NCBI RefSeq assembly: GCF_006874705.1
Contig: NZ_CP035382.1
Coordinates: forward strand, 434,001 to 498,000
Source: Leclercia adecarboxylata
GTDB lineage: Bacteria; Pseudomonadota; Gammaproteobacteria; Enterobacterales; Enterobacteriaceae
Reading direction: 5' to 3'
DNA: 64,000 bases
Shown here: piece by piece, positions 11,158-22,232 of the stretch
Position numbering within the stretch: the first letter of the stretch is position 1
Layout of the letters: every line of letters starts with the position of its first letter
Made by a program: the position numbers and the translations under genes
The notes under the pieces: generated by a model
The model's database searches: none
What the model was told of the DNA's origin: nothing
What the model saw: only the letters and a program-made list of their open reading frames with translations

Positions 11158-11978
11158 CACAGGGCATGTTCATCCAGTAGCGCCTGGCAGGAAGGCGGCA
11201 ACGGAGGCGGTGTCTTCTTCTCAGGCTTGGGTCCAGGTTTTGCTGGCTCAAACCAGCTTTGTAATTCCGCGCCGCAGCCATCTCCTGGCGGCGGTAACGG
11301 TTGATCTTCACACTCGAGGCTGTTCGCCGGACAGCGCAGACGCACGTGCATATGCGCGCGATGCTGGAACCACGGTCGCACTTTGCGCAGCCAGTCGCGG
11401 TCGGTGCCTGCATCCTGGCAGAGCTGCTGCTTGATGGCCGGGTTGACGAAGATGCGCGTGACGTCGTTATCTTCTGCCGCCAGTTTGATCATGCTGGAGA
11501 CATCCTGTGACCAGAGGGACGGCACGACGTTTTTGCCGTCCCGCGCCACCAGATCCAGCGCCTGCGGTTTCATCAGCTGTGCTGAACTCCAGCGCGTTTT
11601 CGGCAGCTGGAGGAAGATATCGACATCCAGCCCGGTCTGATGGCTGGCGTGGCCGCCGTTGAAGCGACCGCCTGCTGGCATCCCCATATCGCCAATCAGC
11701 ATCGTGCCCAGCCCCAGGTTATGCACCTGATTGCCCAGCCGCTGAATAAACAGCACCAGATCCGGATGGCCAAAATAGCGGCGCTGATCGGTACGCATCA
11801 CCTGGTAGGTGCTGGACTGTTGCGGCAGCGCCTGGGCGCCGACGATGCAGCCATTGGAAAACGCACCAATCGACTGGGCGCTCCCCGCGACCGGGTGGGT
11901 GATTTTCTGCCACGGCGTTGCCGCCAGCGAGGCCCCGCTGGCAAGCAGCGCCAGCAGAGCAATTGCGGTTTTTTTCAT
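11157..11978 (-). CDS. mepA: penicillin-insensitive murein endopeptidase MepA
   Basis: A 273-aa periplasmic zinc metallopeptidase of the LAS group that cleaves D-Ala-meso-DAP cross-links in peptidoglycan. A signal peptide [19 protein letters not shown] is followed by mature TPWQKI. Zinc-ligand motifs are [15 protein letters not shown] and [11 protein letters not shown]. The open frame extends upstream to 12101 into aroC, but the ATG at 11978 gives the signal peptide and the family length. It lies immediately after aroC (2-bp gap). Confidence 0.97.
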   Translation of the reverse strand: MKKTAIALLALLASGASLAATPWQKITHPVAGSAQSIGAFSNGCIVGAQALPQQSSTYQVMRTDQRRYFGHPDLVLFIQRLGNQVHNLGLGTMLIGDMGMPAGGRFNGGHASHQTGLDVDIFLQLPKTRWSSAQLMKPQALDLVARDGKNVVPSLWSQDVSSMIKLAAEDNDVTRIFVNPAIKQQLCQDAGTDRDWLRKVRPWFQHRAHMHVRLRCPANSLECEDQPLPPPGDGCGAELQSWFEPAKPGPKPEKKTPPPLPPSCQALLDEHAL

Positions 11979-11980
11979 GG

Positions 11981-13066
11981 TTACCAGCGTGGAAGTGGGG
12001 TCGTCACATCCGCATTCTGCGCACGCTGGCGCAGGAAGTGATCCATCAGCACGATTGCCAGCATCGCTTCTGCGATCGGCACCGCGCGGATCCCGACGCA
12101 CGGATCGTGACGTCCTTTGGTGATCATCTCGACTTCCTCGCCCGCACGGTTAAGGGTGCGCCCCGGTACGGTAATGCTGGAGGTCGGTTTCAGCGCAATA
12201 TGGGTGACAATCTGCTGCCCGCTGCTGATCCCGCCGAGCACGCCGCCCGCGTGGTTGCTCTGGAAGCCCTCTTTCGTAATCTCGTCGCGGTTCTGGCTGC
12301 CGCGCAGGGCCACAACGTCAAAACCGTCGCCAATCTCTACCCCTTTCACCGCGTTGATGCTCATCATTGCATGGGCGATGTCGGCGTCGAGGCGGTCAAA
12401 GACCGGCTCACCCCAGCCCGGCGGTACACCGTCAGCCACGACCGTGACTTTGGCGCCGATGGAGTCGCCCTCTTTCTTCAGGCCGCGCATCAGTTCGTCC
12501 AGCGCCTCCAGCTTTGACGCATCCGCGCAAAAGAACGGGTTCTGCTCGACCTGATCCCAGTCTGCGATCGCCAGCGGGATATCGCCCATCTGGGTCAGAC
12601 AGCCGCGAATAGTGATGCCAAATTTCTGCGCCAGATATTTTTTGGCGATAGCGCCTGCGGCAACGCGCATGGCAGTTTCACGGGCGGAGGAGCGTCCGCC
12701 GCCGCGATAGTCGCGAAAACCGTATTTTTGCTCGTAGGTGTAGTCGGCATGGCCCGGACGGAACACGTCCTTGATGGCGCCGTAGTCCTGCGAACGCTGA
12801 TCGGTATTCTCAATCAGCAGGCCAATGCTGGTGCCGGTGGTGCGTCCTTCAAAGACGCCTGACAGGATTTTGACTTGATCCGGCTCGCGGCGCTGGGTGG
12901 TGTAGCGCGATGTCCCTGGACGACGTCTGTCGAGATCATGTTGTAAATCGGCTTCGGTCAGTTCGATGCCTGGCGGTACGCCATCAACGATGCAACCCAG
13001 CGCCAGACCATGCGACTCACCAAAGGTGGTCACGCGGAATAATTGTCCAATACTGTTTCCTGCCAT
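11981..13066 (-). CDS. aroC: chorismate synthase AroC
   Basis: A 361-aa FMN-dependent enzyme that makes chorismate from EPSP, the last step of the shikimate pathway. Family signatures are present: [32 protein letters not shown] with [14 protein letters not shown], and [18 protein letters not shown]. The ATG at 13066 gives [10 protein letters not shown]; a GTG one codon upstream is not needed. It follows prmB by about 75 bp, as in E. coli. Confidence 0.99.
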   Translation of the reverse strand: MAGNSIGQLFRVTTFGESHGLALGCIVDGVPPGIELTEADLQHDLDRRRPGTSRYTTQRREPDQVKILSGVFEGRTTGTSIGLLIENTDQRSQDYGAIKDVFRPGHADYTYEQKYGFRDYRGGGRSSARETAMRVAAGAIAKKYLAQKFGITIRGCLTQMGDIPLAIADWDQVEQNPFFCADASKLEALDELMRGLKKEGDSIGAKVTVVADGVPPGWGEPVFDRLDADIAHAMMSINAVKGVEIGDGFDVVALRGSQNRDEITKEGFQSNHAGGVLGGISSGQQIVTHIALKPTSSITVPGRTLNRAGEEVEMITKGRHDPCVGIRAVPIAEAMLAIVLMDHFLRQRAQNADVTTPLPRW

Positions 13067-13119
13067 CACGGCTCCGTTTTCGTTGTTCTGTGTTTGAGCT
13101 TTCTGTGTTTGCGCAATGT

Positions 13120-13139
13120 GAAACGGGCCGAAGCCCGTT
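13120..13139 (-). terminator. hairpin after prmB
   Basis: Minus-strand AACGGGCTTCGGCCCGTTT forms a 7-bp stem with a TTCG tetraloop in the 75-bp gap between prmB and aroC. There is no long T run, so it may only partly stop transcription or stabilise the mRNA end. Confidence 0.55.
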
Positions 13140-13142
13140 GGA

Positions 13143-14075
13143 TTAATCTTTGTAGATGCTGAAGTGTTCGCGCGCGGCGAGAAGCTGCGCTTTGGTCAGC
13201 ATGAAGACGCCGTCGCCACCGTTGTCGAACTCGAGCCAGGTGAACGGCACATCCGGATATTGCTCCATCAGATGTACCATGCTGTTACCCACTTCACAAA
13301 TCAGAATGCCGTTGTCGGTCAGATAATCCGGTGCACAGGCAAGGATGCGGCGGGTCAGCTTCAGGCCGTCGGAGCCGGACGCCAGACCCAGCTCAGGTTC
13401 ATGGCGATACTCGTTTGGCAGGTCGGACATATCTTCTGCGTCAACGTATGGCGGGTTGGTGACGATCAGGTCGTACTGCACTTTTGGCAGGTCACGGAAC
13501 AGATCGGAACGAATCGGCGTCACGTGATGGATCAGGCCGTGCTCTTCAATATTATGTTCCGCTACCGCCAGCGCATCAGGTGAGATGTCCACCGCGTCCA
13601 CTTCCGCCTCCGGGAAGGAGTAGGCGCAGGCAATGGCGATGCAGCCGCTGCCGGTACACATATCCAGAATGTGCTCCGGCTGATGGTCAATCAGGCCGGC
13701 GAAATGGTTGTTGATCAGCTCTCCGATCGGCGAGCGCGGCACCAGCACGCGTTCATCGACAAAGAACTCATGGCCGCAGAACCAGGCTTTATTGGTGAGG
13801 TAGGCCACCGGGATACGTTCGTTAACGCGGCGGATCACGCGCTCAACGATGCGGTGTTTCTCGCTGGAGGTCAGGCGCGCAGAGCGCATATCTTCCGGGA
13901 TATCCAGCGGCAGATAGAGGGACGGCAGAACCAGCTGCACCGCCTCGTCCCACGGGTTATCGGTACCGTGACCGTACCAGATATTGGCCGCGCTGAAACG
14001 GCTGACCGCCCAACGCAACATGTCCTGAATGGTTTGCAGCTCATTCACCGCTTCATCGACAAAAATTTTATCCAC
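13143..14075 (-). CDS. prmB: 50S ribosomal protein L3 glutamine methyltransferase PrmB
   Basis: A 310-aa SAM-dependent N5-glutamine methyltransferase acting on ribosomal protein L3. The catalytic NPPY is in [14 protein letters not shown], and the SAM-binding motif is [16 protein letters not shown]. The longest frame reaches 14234, but the GTG at 14075 ([13 protein letters not shown]) gives the exact family start and length; the extra N-terminal codons overlap the divergent smrB promoter. Confidence 0.97.
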   Translation of the reverse strand: MDKIFVDEAVNELQTIQDMLRWAVSRFSAANIWYGHGTDNPWDEAVQLVLPSLYLPLDIPEDMRSARLTSSEKHRIVERVIRRVNERIPVAYLTNKAWFCGHEFFVDERVLVPRSPIGELINNHFAGLIDHQPEHILDMCTGSGCIAIACAYSFPEAEVDAVDISPDALAVAEHNIEEHGLIHHVTPIRSDLFRDLPKVQYDLIVTNPPYVDAEDMSDLPNEYRHEPELGLASGSDGLKLTRRILACAPDYLTDNGILICEVGNSMVHLMEQYPDVPFTWLEFDNGGDGVFMLTKAQLLAAREHFSIYKD

Positions 14076-14232
14076 TATATTCTCCAGGGCATGCTCGCTA
14101 AATTTTCGGCGGCTAGTGTGCCACGAAGACGGCGATAAATCAGCACTGTCGCTAACGCCTTGCGGGTAAAAAATGCGTTTTGCCGCGCGGCGAGTCAGGT
14201 ACACTGTGGGAAATAAGAGATGAGACGGACCC

Positions 14233-14784
14233 ATGAAAAAGAAAACATCGCTGAGCGAGGAGGATCAAACGCTGTTTCGTCAGCTGATGACCGGCACGCG
14301 TAAAATCAAGCAGGACACCATCGTCCACCCTCCGTTACGCAAAAAGGTGAGTGAAGTTCCGGTAAAACGGCTGATCCAGGAGCAGGCAGACGCCAGCCAC
14401 TATTTTTCCGATGAGTTCCAGCCGCTGCTGAATACCGAGGGCGCGGTAAAGTATGTGCGATCGGACGTCAGCCATTTCGAGCTGAAAAAATTACGTCGTG
14501 GGGATTATTCGCCGGAACTGTTTCTCGATCTGCACGGCTTAACGCAGATGCAGGCCAAACAGGAGCTGGGCGCGCTGATTGCGGCCTGCCGCCGGGAACA
14601 TGTCTTTTGCGCCTGCGTGATGCACGGCCACGGAAAGCATATCCTCAAGCAGCAAACCCCACTATGGCTTGCCCAGCATCCGCACGTGATGGCTTTTCAT
14701 CAGGCACCCAAAGAGTACGGCGGTGATGCCGCCTTGCTGGTGCTGATTGAAGTGGAAGAGTGGCAACCGCCTGAGCTGCCCTGA
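14233..14784 (+). CDS. smrB: ribosome rescue endonuclease SmrB
   Basis: A 183-aa protein with a C-terminal Smr domain: [15 protein letters not shown] and the HGHGKHIL motif. SmrB cleaves mRNA at collided ribosomes, which feeds trans-translation and other rescue paths. The N-terminal helix that binds the ribosome ([18 protein letters not shown]) is present. It is divergent from prmB, as in E. coli. Confidence 0.95.
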   Translation: MKKKTSLSEEDQTLFRQLMTGTRKIKQDTIVHPPLRKKVSEVPVKRLIQEQADASHYFSDEFQPLLNTEGAVKYVRSDVSHFELKKLRRGDYSPELFLDLHGLTQMQAKQELGALIAACRREHVFCACVMHGHGKHILKQQTPLWLAQHPHVMAFHQAPKEYGGDAALLVLIEVEEWQPPELP

Positions 14785-14787
14785 CAG

Positions 14788-14816
14788 GCAGGCGGGTGGC
14801 TGAGGCTACCCGCCTG
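14788..14816 (+). terminator. hairpin after smrB
   Basis: AGGCGGGTGGCTGAGGCTACCCGCCT forms a strong stem shortly after the smrB stop and between convergent smrB and sixA. No T tract follows, so rho-independent action is uncertain. Confidence 0.5.
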
Positions 14817-14829
14817 GATGTGGTTTACG

Positions 14830-15315
14830 TCAGATAGCTTTCGCCATCTTCAGATTGCAGGGGCTCATTTGCCAGTTGAACACGCCGACACCTTTTTCAT
14901 CGAGAGTGACGTTGGCAATGGCGGAAGTGCTGAACATCGGCGGCGTTTCGCCCGGACAGAGTTCAGATACCAGGTAGCCGACTAACGGCAGATGGGAAAT
15001 CACCAGCGCAGAGGCGACGCCTTCATTGCACAGCACCTGAAGATAGCCACTGACCAGACCCACATCGCCACAGGGGGTCAGCTCGGGCAGAACATCGACA
15101 CCGGCAGGCAGGTTCATACACTCCCCTACCACTTCCAGTGTCTGCTCAGCACGCAGGAACGGGCTGACGAGGACACGTTCAATATCCACTTTTTGCCCTT
15201 TCAGCCAGGTTGCCATTTGACGGGACTCGTCACAGCCGCAAGGCGTAAGAGGACGAACAGAGTCACTGGCAGCATCGAGTGCCGCGTCACCGTGACGCAT
15301 GATAAAAACTTGCAT
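14830..15315 (-). CDS. sixA: phosphohistidine phosphatase SixA
   Basis: A 161-aa single-domain histidine phosphatase with the RHG motif at the N-terminus (FIMRHGDAALDA) and a second catalytic His in VISHLPLVGYL. SixA dephosphorylates phosphohistidine on ArcB and on the NPr protein of the nitrogen PTS. An upstream ATG at 15369 exists in frame, but the ATG at 15315 gives the family start MQVFIMRHG. Confidence 0.96.
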   Translation of the reverse strand: MQVFIMRHGDAALDAASDSVRPLTPCGCDESRQMATWLKGQKVDIERVLVSPFLRAEQTLEVVGECMNLPAGVDVLPELTPCGDVGLVSGYLQVLCNEGVASALVISHLPLVGYLVSELCPGETPPMFSTSAIANVTLDEKGVGVFNWQMSPCNLKMAKAI

Positions 15316-15525
15316 ATTGCACCGCTTTTGTTGACCAGGATCACCGGCGTTAACACCCCGCGTGAACACATCACGAGGTAGAAAACCCGATGGCCGGGCA
15401 TTGTGCCTGATCCATCCGTTGAATGAAACGCTGTTTTTTACCTCAACGGCGTAAGTATAGTCAATGTCAGTTTACAAATTAGACAGGACCAGACCCTTCA
15501 ACGGCGGATTTACTCTTATTTGACC

Positions 15526-17673
15526 TTAATTTACCGGGTCAGTTTCCTTTGCTGGCCAAAATCGCAGCCCCTGATCCGCCATTTGCAACAATGTGTCACA
15601 CGGTGTAAACCGCGGCCCATATTGCACAGCCAGTCGTTGTAAAATCGCAACAACTTCACCCGCGCCAATGCTATCCATATAGCGGAACGGGCCACCCAGG
15701 AAAGGTGGAAAACCAATGCCAAACACCGCGCCAATATCGCCGTCGCGAGCGTTTCTGATTACCCGCTCATCAAAGCAGCGCGCCGCCTCGTTGAGCATCA
15801 TCATGACGCAACGTTCTGCACACTGCTGTGCAGAGAGTTTGCCCTCGCCGGTGGGCTTAATAAGCCCATAAACCGCCGGGTCTACCTGCTTCTTGCTTTT
15901 ACGCCCTTTTGGATCGTAAAGATAGAAACCGCGTCCATTTTTTCTGCCTTTGCGATCGTCATTCAAAATTGCAGAAACAATGTTTGCAGGGGCGCTAAAT
16001 CGTTCCCCGTAAGCCCTTTCCAGCACAGGTATAATTTTAGTGCCGGTATCTATTCCCACCTCATCCAAAAGTTGGATTGGGCCGACCGGGAAACCAAACT
16101 TCACCAGCGCATTATCAATGTGATCCACCTTCTCCCCTTCGGTTAGCAGGCGCATGGCTTCATTGATATAGGGTGCCAGGATGCGGTTGACGTAGAACCC
16201 GGCTTTATCGGCCACCACCACCGGCGTTTTGCCCTGCATTTTTGCCAGCTTAACAGTGGTGGCAACGGTCTGCGGGCTGGTGCCAGCGTGCGGAATGACC
16301 TCCACCAGCGGCATTTTTTCAACCGGGCTAAAGAAATGCAGCCCGATCACCTGTTCAGGACGCGCAGCCTGCGCTGCAATATCGCCAATCGGCAGCGACG
16401 AGGTGTTAGAAGCAAAGATGGTGTGCGGCGCGCAGTGCGCTTCAACCTCGGCCACCATCTGCTGTTTCAGCGCCAGATCCTCAAATACCGCCTCAATCAC
16501 CACATCGCGATGGCGAAAGCCGCTGTAATCGGTGGTGCCGGAGATCAGCGCCAGCTCGCGATCGCGCTCACTGGCTTTGATATGGCGGCGTTTGACCTTC
16601 TTATCAAGCAGCTGCCAGCTGTACTGCAGGGCATGGTTGATCCCCTTCGGGTTGATGTCCTTGATCCGCACCGGTAATTTGCCCTTACTGGCGCTTACGA
16701 AGGCGATACCGCCCCCCATCAGCCCGCCACCCAGCACGCCGACGGCGTCGAGCGGGGCAGGATCTGCCTCGCTACCCGGGTCTTTTTTGACCTCGGTGCT
16801 GGCAAAAAAGAGGCTGCGCAGCGCCTGTGACTGCGGGGTCATCGCCAGCTCGCCAAAGGCTTTGGCTTCTGCGGCATAGCCGCTGCTGCTGCCCTGTGTC
16901 AGACCAGTATGGATAACTTCGAGAATGCGTTTTGCCGCCGGGTAATTCCCCTGCGTTTTTTGTTCGGTTTTGTTCGCTACCATCTTAAATAGCAGCGTGC
17001 GGCCCAGCGGGCCTGCCAGCACGCGCTCGCGCACCGGTAATTGACGACCGGCCGGTTTGTCTTTCAGAGCCAGCGCTACTGCGGCCTCCAGCAGGATGGC
17101 ATGCGGGACCACCTCGTCCACCAGCCCCACCTTCAGGGCCTGACGCGGACGCAGCTGCTTGCCGGTGAGGATCATCTCCAGCGCCGTGCTGACGCCCACC
17201 AGCCGCGGCAGACGCTGGGTGCCACCTGAGCCGGGCAGTAAGCCGAGCTGCACTTCCGGCAGACCCAGCACCGTTTTGCCGTCGTCGGTACAAATTCGTC
17301 CGTGACAGGCCAGAGCCAGCTCCAGACCCCCACCGAGGCAGGCGCCGTGGATCGCCGCAATCACCGGGATCGGCAGAGCATGAATTTCGGCCATGATCTG
17401 CTGCCCCTGACGGGCAAGATCTTCCGCCTCTTGCGCGCTGTTGGCGCGGGCAATCATGTTGATATCGGCCCCGGCGATAAAGTTGTCCGGCTTGGCCGAG
17501 ATAAATACCAGCCCGCGCAGGGTTTTGTTTTCCCGCACCTGCTTCAGGATCGCGCGGACCTGACCGCCAAACTCGGCTTTCAGGGTATTCATCTTTTCGT
17601 CTGGCGCATCGATGGTGACCACCGCCACGTTGTCCGGACGCACATTGAGGGTAAACGCCGTTGTCATCTCCAT
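15526..17673 (-). CDS. fadJ: fatty acid oxidation complex alpha subunit FadJ
   Basis: A 715-aa multifunctional enzyme of anaerobic beta-oxidation. The N-terminal enoyl-CoA hydratase/isomerase domain has IAGADINMI and [17 protein letters not shown]. It is followed by the NAD-binding 3-hydroxyacyl-CoA dehydrogenase domain ([15 protein letters not shown]) with catalytic His in [15 protein letters not shown]. The C-terminal [14 protein letters not shown] is characteristic. The start codon overlaps the fadI stop (TAATG), so the two subunits are coupled. It works with FadI to shorten acyl-CoA chains. Confidence 0.98.
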   Translation of the reverse strand: MEMTTAFTLNVRPDNVAVVTIDAPDEKMNTLKAEFGGQVRAILKQVRENKTLRGLVFISAKPDNFIAGADINMIARANSAQEAEDLARQGQQIMAEIHALPIPVIAAIHGACLGGGLELALACHGRICTDDGKTVLGLPEVQLGLLPGSGGTQRLPRLVGVSTALEMILTGKQLRPRQALKVGLVDEVVPHAILLEAAVALALKDKPAGRQLPVRERVLAGPLGRTLLFKMVANKTEQKTQGNYPAAKRILEVIHTGLTQGSSSGYAAEAKAFGELAMTPQSQALRSLFFASTEVKKDPGSEADPAPLDAVGVLGGGLMGGGIAFVSASKGKLPVRIKDINPKGINHALQYSWQLLDKKVKRRHIKASERDRELALISGTTDYSGFRHRDVVIEAVFEDLALKQQMVAEVEAHCAPHTIFASNTSSLPIGDIAAQAARPEQVIGLHFFSPVEKMPLVEVIPHAGTSPQTVATTVKLAKMQGKTPVVVADKAGFYVNRILAPYINEAMRLLTEGEKVDHIDNALVKFGFPVGPIQLLDEVGIDTGTKIIPVLERAYGERFSAPANIVSAILNDDRKGRKNGRGFYLYDPKGRKSKKQVDPAVYGLIKPTGEGKLSAQQCAERCVMMMLNEAARCFDERVIRNARDGDIGAVFGIGFPPFLGGPFRYMDSIGAGEVVAILQRLAVQYGPRFTPCDTLLQMADQGLRFWPAKETDPVN

Positions 17674-18983
17674 TATTCTGCCTCCAGAACCATTGCGGCG
17701 CCCAGGCCACCCGCCGCACAGGCGGTGACCAGGCCAAACCCGCCGCCGCGACGGCGCAACTCGTGCAGCGTCTGGGTGATCATCCTCGCCCCGGTTGCCG
17801 CAAAGGGGTGGCCGTAGGCAATGGAGCCCCCCAGCACGTTAAATTTGCTTTCATCCACCTCGCCCGTGGCATGGGCACGCCCTAACACGTCGCGGGCAAA
17901 GCGTTCGCTGGCCAGAAGCTGCAGGTTGGCCAGGGTCTGGGCGGCAAAGGCTTCATGCATGTCGATAAGCGTCAGGTCGTTCATAGTGAGCCCGGCACGC
18001 TCCAGCGCCAGCGGCGTGGACCAGGCCGGCCCCAGCAGCATGTCCTGCCAGACATCAATGGCGGTAAAGGCATAGCTGCGCAGGTAGCCGAGCGGGGTGA
18101 GACCCAGCTCTTTGGCCCGGGATTCGGTCATCAGGATCACTGCCGCCGCGCCATCGGTTAATGGCGTGCTGTTGGCGGCGGTCACGGTGCCGTGCTTACG
18201 GTCGAATGCCGGACGCAGTTTCGCGTAATCCGCCAGCGTCGAAGTGCCCCGGATATTGTTATCTTCGCTTAAGGGCTCACGGTACGGCGGGGTGTAGGCG
18301 GTCATCACCTCTTGCGCCAGCTTGCCCTCCGCCCAGGCCTGAGCGGCGCGCTGGTGCGAGCGGTGCGCCAGCGCATCCTGCTGTTCGCGGGTAATGCCGT
18401 AGGTCTTCGCCATCTGTTCGGCGGTATCGCCCATCCGCAGGCCGGTGGAGTATTCCGCAACCGCAGGCGGCACGGGGAGGAGATCGCGCAAACGCAGACG
18501 CGAGAAGAGGGATAAGCGCTGCCCGGTGGTGCGGGCCTTATTGACGTCCACCAGCACGCGGGCAAGCTTTTTGCTGACGCCGATCGGCAGGACAGACGAT
18601 GAGTCGGCCCCCCCGGCAATTCCGGCGCGAATGGTGCCCGTTATCAGGCTTTCCGCAACGTTCGCCACCGCCTGAAAGCTGGTGGCGCAGGCGCGGCTGA
18701 CGCTGTAGGCATCGGTGTGGACATTCATTCCGGTGCCCAGCACGATCTCACGGGCGATATTCGGCGCTTCCGGCATTTGCACCACCTGGCCGAAGACCAA
18801 CTGTTCAATCACCTCAGGAGGTATTTCGCTGCGAGCCAGCAACTCCCCCACCACCATTTTTCCCAGATCGACGGCAGGTATGCCATGAAACGCCGTCGCC
18901 TGACGGGCAAATGGCGTACGTAATCCACTGACAATGGCAATGCGATCGCCCTGATGGGTGATTAGCGGTAATGCCTGACTCAT
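17673..18983 (-). CDS. fadI: acetyl-CoA acyltransferase FadI
   Basis: A 436-aa thiolase, the beta subunit of the FadIJ complex. The acyl-accepting Cys is in [17 protein letters not shown], the general-base His in [17 protein letters not shown], and the second Cys in [15 protein letters not shown]. The open frame extends upstream, but the ATG at 18983 has a strong GGGGAG site and gives [15 protein letters not shown] FadR-like half-palindrome (GTGGTCTGACCTG, 19015-19027) lies upstream, consistent with repression by FadR when acyl-CoA is scarce. Confidence 0.98.
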   Translation of the reverse strand: MSQALPLITHQGDRIAIVSGLRTPFARQATAFHGIPAVDLGKMVVGELLARSEIPPEVIEQLVFGQVVQMPEAPNIAREIVLGTGMNVHTDAYSVSRACATSFQAVANVAESLITGTIRAGIAGGADSSSVLPIGVSKKLARVLVDVNKARTTGQRLSLFSRLRLRDLLPVPPAVAEYSTGLRMGDTAEQMAKTYGITREQQDALAHRSHQRAAQAWAEGKLAQEVMTAYTPPYREPLSEDNNIRGTSTLADYAKLRPAFDRKHGTVTAANSTPLTDGAAAVILMTESRAKELGLTPLGYLRSYAFTAIDVWQDMLLGPAWSTPLALERAGLTMNDLTLIDMHEAFAAQTLANLQLLASERFARDVLGRAHATGEVDESKFNVLGGSIAYGHPFAATGARMITQTLHELRRRGGGFGLVTACAAGGLGAAMVLEAE

Positions 18984-19012
18984 AACGCTCCCCTGTGAAT
19001 AACAAATGCGCA

Positions 19013-19029
19013 AAGTGGTCTGACCTGAT
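19013..19029. promoter_or_regulatory. candidate FadR operator upstream of fadI
   Basis: AAGTGGTCTGACCTGAT matches the FadR consensus core (TGGTNNGACC) and lies 30-46 bp before the fadI start. FadR control of fadIJ is established in E. coli; the exact site here is inferred from the match. Confidence 0.6.
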
Positions 19030-19106
19030 AACAGTCTTAACCAAATTTTTACATTAGCCAATCGGGGAGAAGAAAAATTGCGAGCGAAGCCACAGAGCAC
19101 AAACGA

Positions 19107-19130
19107 AACGCCCCCATGAATGGAGGCGTT
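19107..19130 (-). terminator. hairpin after yfcZ
   Basis: AACGCC and GGCGTT arms enclose a short loop directly after the yfcZ stop. Downstream on the minus strand is TCG-rich sequence with little T, so termination strength is uncertain. Confidence 0.55.
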
Positions 19131-19139
19131 GAAGGGAAA

Positions 19140-19424
19140 TTAACGCAGACCGAGCTGGAAAATCAGGGACTCAGCTTCGCAGCTGAACACGAAATCGATG
19201 TCCAAGCGCACCCCGCCGTTTACTTCGGTGAAGGTGGAGGTGATATCGCACGGTTCAGACTCAACGCCGCGGGCTTTCGCAGTCAGTGCGGCCAGCGTCT
19301 CTTCGGCTTCGGCACGGCTGGCGAACTCACGGCTGTAAGAGGCGGTGCAATCCGTGTTATCCACGATGGTACCCACATCCATACAGCAGCAAACCGGGGT
19401 TTCATCAGCACTGCATTTACTCAT
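19140..19424 (-). CDS. yfcZ: YfcZ/YiiS family protein
   Basis: A 94-aa small soluble protein with a Cys-rich N-terminus (MSKCSADETPVCCCMDVG), identical in layout to E. coli YfcZ. Function unknown. The ATG at 19424 follows an AGAGGA ribosome site; the in-frame upstream ATG at 19466 lacks one. It lies between fadI and the divergent fadL. Confidence 0.92.
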   Translation of the reverse strand: MSKCSADETPVCCCMDVGTIVDNTDCTASYSREFASRAEAEETLAALTAKARGVESEPCDITSTFTEVNGGVRLDIDFVFSCEAESLIFQLGLR

Positions 19425-19668
19425 AGTAGATTTCCTCTGTAGTCGCGCACGGCGCGAAATAGACACGATGCTGATATTTTACGCCCCGCCCGAAAGCGGC
19501 TCCAGTCGTTAATGGCGTAAAAGCCGGTAAGTGAGCAATATCACACGTAAAAATGATCTAAAACAAAAATCACCCGTTTGGAGTAAGCGAACTGGTCACA
19601 ATTTTGCCAACCAGATCCCGTTTCGAAAAACATATCAGTAAATATTAATAAACAGACTTGCAACATTC

Positions 19669-19706
19669 TATCTGGTCAGACCTATACTCTCGCCACTGGT
19701 CTGATT
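19669..19706 (+). promoter_or_regulatory. fadL promoter region with two FadR operators
   Basis: TATCTGGTCAGACCTAT (19669-19685) and CCACTGGTCTGATT (19692-19705) are the two tandem FadR sites known from fadL. A TATACT -10 candidate (19683-19688) lies between them. FadR bound here blocks fadL transcription until long-chain acyl-CoA is present. The rest of 19425-19795 holds no gene that I can support. Confidence 0.8.
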
Positions 19707-19795
19707 TCTAAGTGTTACCACAGACCCTACACTTCGCGCTCCTGTTACGGTGTGTAACAAATATTGAATAAAAATAACTCAATGAGGTTATGGTC

Positions 19796-21118
19796 ATGAG
19801 CCAGAAAACCCTGTTCAAAAAAACTGCGCTCGCAATCGCAGTGGCAATCGTCTCCACCTCCGCCTGGTCAGCGGGCTTTCAGCTAAATGAGTTCTCTTCC
19901 TCAGGCCTGGGCCGCGCCTATTCCGGGGAAGGCGCTATCGCTGATGACGCAGGAAATGCGAGCCGTAACCCTGCCCTGATCATGATGTTTGATCGTCCAA
20001 CCTTCTCCGCGGGTGCCATTTTTGTTGACCCTGGCGTAGATATCACCGGACGTTCACCAACGGGCGCAAGCCTGAACGCGGATAACATCGCGCCAACAGC
20101 ATGGGTTCCAAACCTGCACTTTGTCGCGCCAATCAATGAACAATTTGGCTGGGGCGCGTCCGTTACCTCTAACTACGGACTGGCGACCGAGTTCAATAAC
20201 AACTACGCAGCAGGGGCATACGGCGGTAAAACCGACCTGGAAACCCTCAACCTGAACCTGAGCGGTGCTTATCGCCTGGATAATCACTGGAGTTTCGGTG
20301 TTGGCTTTGATGCGGTGTATGCGAAAGCGAAAATTGAGCGCTACGCGGGTGACCTGGGTCGAATCGTCGCAGGCTCCGGCGCATTACCTCCAGCCCTGGC
20401 AAGACCGGTCGCGGGGATCCCTGGAGATACCCAGATTGCCTACCTGAAGGGTGATGAGTGGGGCTTTGGCTGGAACGCCGGTATTCTGTATGAAATCGAC
20501 AAGAATAACCGCTATGGCTTTACCTACCGTTCTGAAGTAAAAATCGATTTCGATGGCGACTATAAGAGCAGCCTGCCTTCAGCCTACAACCAGATCCTCG
20601 GCAACTTTGGTCTGCCAATGGGGACGGATGGCCGCACCACTGGCGGTTCTTTGACCCTGAACTTACCTGAGATGTGGGAACTGTCCGGTTACAACAGAGT
20701 CGCGCCGCAATGGGCCATCCACTATAGCCTGACCTACACGAGCTGGAGCCAGTTCCAGGAGCTGAAAGCGACCAACAGCGGCGGTGATACGCTGTTCTTT
20801 AAAGACGAAAGCTTCCGTGACGCTTACCGCATCGCTCTGGGTACCACCTACTATATGGACGATAACTGGACGTTCCGTACCGGTATTGCCTTCGATGACA
20901 GCCCGGTTCCGGCAGACAAACGTTCTATCTCCATTCCGGATCAGGATCGCTTCTGGCTGAGCGCCGGCGCGACCTATGCATTCAACAAAGATGCCTCAAT
21001 CGATGCGGGTGTCTCTTATATGCATGGTCAGAAAGTGACGTTCCAGGAAGGTCCGTATGAGTTCTCTTCTGAAGGTAAAGCCTGGCTGTATGGCATGAAC
21101 TTCAACTACGCGTTCTAA
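19796..21118 (+). CDS. fadL: long-chain fatty acid outer membrane transporter FadL
   Basis: A 440-aa 14-stranded beta-barrel that carries long-chain fatty acids across the outer membrane. A 25-residue signal peptide ends AWS before [19 protein letters not shown], the N-terminal hatch with the conserved NPA segment ([15 protein letters not shown]). The last residue is Phe (NFNYAF), as expected for an outer membrane protein. An ATG two codons upstream (19790) is too close to the GAGG site, so 19796 is preferred. It is shorter than the 446-aa E. coli protein in one extracellular loop around residues 190-210. Confidence 0.97.
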   Translation: MSQKTLFKKTALAIAVAIVSTSAWSAGFQLNEFSSSGLGRAYSGEGAIADDAGNASRNPALIMMFDRPTFSAGAIFVDPGVDITGRSPTGASLNADNIAPTAWVPNLHFVAPINEQFGWGASVTSNYGLATEFNNNYAAGAYGGKTDLETLNLNLSGAYRLDNHWSFGVGFDAVYAKAKIERYAGDLGRIVAGSGALPPALARPVAGIPGDTQIAYLKGDEWGFGWNAGILYEIDKNNRYGFTYRSEVKIDFDGDYKSSLPSAYNQILGNFGLPMGTDGRTTGGSLTLNLPEMWELSGYNRVAPQWAIHYSLTYTSWSQFQELKATNSGGDTLFFKDESFRDAYRIALGTTYYMDDNWTFRTGIAFDDSPVPADKRSISIPDQDRFWLSAGATYAFNKDASIDAGVSYMHGQKVTFQEGPYEFSSEGKAWLYGMNFNYAF

Positions 21119-21130
21119 TCACGTAGCGAT

Positions 21131-21167
21131 AAAAAAAGGTGAGCCTCGTGCTCACCTTTTCTTTTTT
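21131..21167. terminator. bidirectional terminator between fadL and mlaA
   Basis: AAAAGGTGAG and CTCACCTTTT form a 10-bp stem with A and T runs on both sides, so it can terminate fadL on the plus strand and mlaA on the minus strand. Confidence 0.9.
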
Positions 21168-21918
21168 ATTCCGCATCAATCTCGGAGAGTTCATTCTCGA
21201 TTGCTTTCGCGTTCGGGTTATCTTCCGGTTTCAGTTTGCCGCCGTTAGCAATAAAGTCATGGTTCTGGAAGTAGGCTTCACGCACCATGATGTACGGATC
21301 GGAAGACTGACGCAGCAGTCCGTCTGAATCCAGCAGTTGCGCGCGCGACTCGACACCTTCCAGCGTCCATTTACCCACCGACAGCGGCCAGGTCAGCCAC
21401 GACAGTACCGGATAGAGGGTATCGACCGCATCACCACCATCATCACGCAGGGTGAAGCTGCCGTAGAACGGTAAATGCACATATGGGCCATAACCCACAT
21501 TGTAATGACCCAGGGTACTACCAAAACGGTGGGGCTGCTCACGTTGCAGCTTCGGATTCGCCATCCCGGCAACGTCTATAAAGCCGCCCATCCCTAACAG
21601 GGTGTTCAGGAAGAAGCGGGTGAAGTGGACCATCCCCTGATAGGGATTGCCCTGCAGGAAGTAGTTCGCCATCACCGCAGGCTCTTCAAGGTTGCTGGTG
21701 AAGTTGCTCAGCCCGTTACGGGCAGGTTGTGGAACATAATCACGCCATGCCACCGCAACCGGACGCACCAGATAGGGATCCAGCACGTTATAGTTGAAGT
21801 TGTACATGGTGCGGTTAAATCCTTCCAGAGGATCGGAGCGCCCCTGCTGCTCGCCAGAGCTGGCGCAGCCCATCAGCAACGTGGTGCCCAGCGCAACCGC
21901 CGACAGCTGAAGTTTCAT
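21166..21918 (-). CDS. mlaA: phospholipid-binding lipoprotein MlaA (VacJ)
   Basis: A 250-aa outer-membrane lipoprotein of the Mla system, which removes mislocalised phospholipids from the outer leaflet together with OmpC/F and the MlaFEDB/MlaC machinery. The signal peptide ends in the lipobox LLMGC. The conserved SDPLEGFNRTMYNFN and RPVAVAWRDYVPQPARNGL follow. The frame is open to 22035, but the ATG at 21918 with an AGGGAG site gives the lipoprotein start. The other mla genes lie elsewhere. Confidence 0.96.
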   Translation of the reverse strand: MKLQLSAVALGTTLLMGCASSGEQQGRSDPLEGFNRTMYNFNYNVLDPYLVRPVAVAWRDYVPQPARNGLSNFTSNLEEPAVMANYFLQGNPYQGMVHFTRFFLNTLLGMGGFIDVAGMANPKLQREQPHRFGSTLGHYNVGYGPYVHLPFYGSFTLRDDGGDAVDTLYPVLSWLTWPLSVGKWTLEGVESRAQLLDSDGLLRQSSDPYIMVREAYFQNHDFIANGGKLKPEDNPNAKAIENELSEIDAE

Positions 21919-22232
21919 ATCTTTCTCCCTGTTAAGTATGGCTATCTTCGAAAGCCATCCGTACTGGAGCTTTCGCGCTCCGTCTGTAGATGTGCAAGTG
22001 ATTGTATCAGCACGCTTACTGATGTCTACGACCACAAATCAGGGCAATAAACACCCTCTTTATGATCTCAGAATAGCCTGGCTTTGCAGTTTCGTTTGGC
22101 TGGCAATTTTATACGGCCTTTGCCGAAGATGTATCGCCTTTATTGTCATTGCAGGAATTTAAGAGCATACCCACGGGCGTTGGGACAAAAACCGCTACGC
22201 TTAAAGGTATCAGCCACCTCTGGAGCACCATA